Shown here in pieces: positions 6,485-7,756 of a stretch of 7,756 nucleotides of DNA. The DNA lies in assembly GCA_964356495.1 (NCBI GenBank), contig CAYHHR010000035.1, positions 1 through 7,756 of the forward strand, given 5' to 3'. Source of the DNA: JAKANM01 sp964356495. GTDB taxonomy: Bacteria > Patescibacteriota > Patescibacteriia > Magasanikbacterales > GWA2-37-8. The translations under genes were made by a program, and so were the position numbers. The notes beneath the pieces are model-generated. The model saw only the letters and a program-made list of their open reading frames with translations, had not been told where the DNA came from and did no database searches. The stretch's first letter is position 1. Every line of letters starts with the position of its first letter.

Positions 6485-6524
6485 AACTCCCCCCTGTCCC
6501 CCTCTTAAGGAAGAGGGGGACAAC
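6485..6524 (+). repeat. Stem-loop repeat copy C
   Basis: The tail AACTCCCCCCTGT is followed by GTCCCCCTCTT (6496-6506), pairing perfectly with AAGAGGGGGAC (6511-6521) around AAGG. It is in the opposite orientation to copies A and B, so A and C form imperfect inverted ends to the 6101-6524 block. Confidence 0.7.
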
Positions 6525-6544
6525 TGCCCGCGGAGGGCAGGTTG
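6521..6544. repeat. GC-rich hairpin downstream of copy C
   Basis: CAACTGCCC (6521-6529) pairs with GGGCA (6535-6539) and GTTG (6541-6544), with one bulged G and the loop GCGGA. It overlaps the end of copy C and ends 23 bases before the -35 of the SpoIID gene. Confidence 0.5.
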
Positions 6545-6567
6545 TTTAGCATCTGTCACACAGAAGG

Positions 6568-6596
6568 TTGTCAAAGTGCAATAGAAATGGTATATT
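6568..6596 (+). promoter_or_regulatory. Promoter of the SpoIID-domain gene
   Basis: TTGTCA (6568-6573), a 17-base spacer, and TATATT (6591-6596), preceded by TGG as an extended -10. Start is predicted near 6603, seven bases before the ATG at 6610. TCTGT-CAC-ACAGA (6552-6564) just upstream could be a small operator or chance. Confidence 0.75.
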
Positions 6597-6609
6597 GTAG
6601 GTTGATTTT

Positions 6610-7572
6610 ATGTCTAAATCATCACTAAAAAAATCACTGTTTAGTCTAGTTCTCGCGGTTTTGTTTGTCGGCTTAATACCGCTCGCGGCAAGAGCCGAGG
6701 AAGAAGACCCTTGGGGCGCGTCTATTGATGAACCGATAATTAGAGTTGGAATTTACAAAACTAACAAAAAAGTTCAATTTGTCTCGCCATTCTCGTATAC
6801 CCTGAATAGTGGCGGCGTGGATCTGGGAGTTTTGCCGGAAAACGAACTGGCGGTTCTTACTTATGCGGGCGGAGTTTATAGTTTTCAGAGTGATTCATTG
6901 ACTGTCACCAGTAGTGACTATCTCAGGCTCGTACCAGGCGATCTCGAAAATTATTATTCAATTTTTAATTTGGACCGGCATTTGGTTACTCGCGGTCAGC
7001 TGAATTTCAACGCTTTTCGCGGCAGTCTTGAATATCGCTTCGCGCCAAAAAGCGGCGTACCTTATATTATCAACAAACTTTTGTTGGAAAATTATGTCGC
7101 CGGCATCGGTGAAACATCCAACGGGGCGCCGGAGGAATATATCAAAGCTCTGCAGATCGCGGCTCGGACCTACGCCTACATGAATATCAGCAAACTTCCG
7201 GCGACCACTAATCGGATGTTTGATGTTTTCGCGAGCACCAACGATCAGCTTTATCTCGGATATAATTTCGAATCCTTTAGTCCTCGAATCGTTTTTTTTA
7301 CGGGCGGTACGAGGGGTATGATGGTGACCTATAAAGACAAACCCGTCACTACTTATTATTTCAGCCGCTCCAACGGCAGTACCAAAACAAAAAAAGGCTC
7401 GCCATGGCTGAAAAGCGTGAAAGCGAAATATGATAAAGGACGAAAAATGCTTGGTCACGGCTATGGCATGAGCAATCATGATGCCGTGATGAGGGTATTG
7501 AAGGACAAGTGGAGTTATGAGAAGGTTTTAACGTACTATTACAGCGGAACGAATGTTGATAAGATGTATTAA
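6610..7572 (+). CDS. Secreted SpoIID/LytB-domain protein
   Basis: 320 residues. A clear Sec signal peptide comes first: lysines at 3-8, a hydrophobic core at about 10-25, and a likely cleavage after ARA (27-29). SpoIID-domain proteins act on peptidoglycan. B. subtilis SpoIID is a lytic transglycosylase for denuded glycan, and LytB stimulates an amidase. The domain hallmarks are LLLENYVAGIGETSNG (157-172), where E168 aligns with the catalytic glutamate of SpoIID, then EEYIKALQIAARTYAY (175-190), FSRSNGSTKT with PWLKSV (251-270), and GHGYGMSNHDA (282-292) for the usual GHGVGMSQ block. The residue after the catalytic E is T, not the commoner M, so activity is likely but not certain. Residues 30-150 form a beta-rich N-terminal part that I cannot assign. 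The ATG is supported by the signal peptide and by the promoter 13 bases upstream. Sporulation itself is not implied; an envelope-remodelling role is inferred. Confidence 0.88.
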   Translation: MSKSSLKKSLFSLVLAVLFVGLIPLAARAEEEDPWGASIDEPIIRVGIYKTNKKVQFVSPFSYTLNSGGVDLGVLPENELAVLTYAGGVYSFQSDSLTVTSSDYLRLVPGDLENYYSIFNLDRHLVTRGQLNFNAFRGSLEYRFAPKSGVPYIINKLLLENYVAGIGETSNGAPEEYIKALQIAARTYAYMNISKLPATTNRMFDVFASTNDQLYLGYNFESFSPRIVFFTGGTRGMMVTYKDKPVTTYYFSRSNGSTKTKKGSPWLKSVKAKYDKGRKMLGHGYGMSNHDAVMRVLKDKWSYEKVLTYYYSGTNVDKMY

Positions 7573-7581
7573 TTTTTTTGG

Positions 7582-7621
7582 TGTCATTCCAGACCTGGAC
7601 CTGCCTGGCCTGCCGGCAGGC
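7582..7621. repeat. REP-like palindromic sequence
   Basis: It begins with TGTCATTCC, the same nine bases as 6153-6161, and ends in the perfect 14-base palindrome GCCTGCCGGCAGGC (7608-7621). It lies ten bases after the SpoIID stop. It might fold in the 3' end of that mRNA, but a U-tract does not follow, so it is not called a terminator. Confidence 0.5.
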
Positions 7622-7632
7622 TCGGTCGCGAG

Positions 7633-7661
7633 TTGACATTTCGCCTAAAATAAGCCAAAAT
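7633..7661 (+). promoter_or_regulatory. Possible upstream promoter of a tandem pair
   Basis: A perfect TTGACA (7633-7638) is followed 17 bases later by CAAAAT (7656-7661), four of six matches to the -10. It lies 42 bases upstream of the strong promoter at 7675. It may be a second promoter or a chance match. Confidence 0.3.
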
Positions 7662-7674
7662 AATCATTTGTCCA

Positions 7675-7703
7675 TTGACAAATCGGTGATTTTTTGGTAT
7701 AAT
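7675..7703 (+). promoter_or_regulatory. Perfect consensus promoter with extended -10
   Basis: TTGACA (7675-7680), a 17-base spacer, and TATAAT (7698-7703), preceded by TGG. All elements match consensus. The -35 lies in a seven-base inverted repeat, ATTTGTC-CATT-GACAAAT (7666-7683), which could be a repressor site. Start is predicted near 7710. Confidence 0.9.
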
Positions 7704-7709
7704 CAAACA

Positions 7710-7756
7710 TTGTTCTTTAAATATTCCTGGCTTTCTTTTGGCCCAAATACCCCCCC
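7710..7756 (+). other. 5' end of a transcript running out of the window
   Basis: Two readings are possible. TTG at 7710 coincides with the predicted transcription start and opens a frame (MFFKYSWLSFGPN) that has no stop before the window ends, which would fit a leaderless gene. Alternatively, TGTTCTTTAA (7711-7720) resembles boxA of rRNA leaders, and no ATG occurs here, which would fit a stable-RNA operon. I cannot decide. Confidence 0.35.

Larger units (their letters stand above)
6055..6609. other. Gene-free intergenic region rich in stem-loops
   Basis: Between the divergent flippase and SpoIID genes I see no convincing coding frame. The region holds the two outward-facing promoters, at each end, and between them at least nine inverted repeats listed separately. 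Short open frames here run through the hairpins and have low-complexity products. The density of palindromes is much higher than anywhere else in the window. Confidence 0.75.

Noticed and set aside
6101..6544. CRISPR array
   Set aside because: The repeated units differ in sequence and orientation, there are no regular spacers, and no cas genes are present.
7573..7580. T-run after the SpoIID stop as a terminator
   Set aside because: No stem precedes the T-run, and the nearest palindrome (7608-7621) has no U-tract after it.

Overview
The window looks like a compact bacterial chromosome segment, most probably from a Candidate Phyla Radiation (Patescibacteria/Parcubacteria-type) genome. This assignment is inference. 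It rests on the gene mix (an RT of a kind common there, a secreted beta-propeller remnant, an AI-2E permease, a Wzx-like flippase and a short SpoIID protein), on the very tight spacing, on tRNAs without encoded CCA, and on intergenic palindrome clusters. TGA is a stop in two genes, so the UGA-glycine code of Gracilibacteria/SR1 is not used.

Layout. At 2-748 (+) an open frame runs in from the left edge. It joins the N-terminal third of a reverse transcriptase in frame to the C-terminal end of a beta-propeller protein, and neither half is complete. At 794-3298 (+) lies a P3B-type magnesium-transporting P-type ATPase (MgtA-like). Its stop codon is embedded in the -35 box of a consensus promoter that drives two tRNAs, tRNA-Gly(GCC) and initiator tRNA-Met(CAU). 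A symmetrical terminator (3499-3535) separates them from the converging minus-strand pair, an AI-2E family permease (3559-4608) and a MOP-superfamily flippase (4624-6054). The 555-base gap at 6055-6609 contains no convincing gene. It holds the flippase promoter, three diverged copies of one stem-loop repeat, several short GC-rich palindromes, and the promoter of the next gene. At 6610-7572 (+) is a secreted SpoIID/LytB-domain protein. The last 184 bases hold a palindromic repeat and a perfect extended -10 promoter whose transcript leaves the window.

Functionally the region encodes envelope and transport functions (Mg2+ import, a permease, glycolipid export, peptidoglycan remodelling) plus two translation RNAs. 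They look like separately promoted units, not one pathway. The most coherent new signal is promoter architecture. All four complete protein genes have an extended -10 (TGnTATANT) ending only 7 to 13 bases before the ATG, which predicts leaderless or nearly leaderless mRNAs. The other strong signals are the RT/propeller chimera, an initiator tRNA with an altered anticodon-stem G-C signature, and the three-copy repeat family, one copy of which carries an extra 16-base palindrome.
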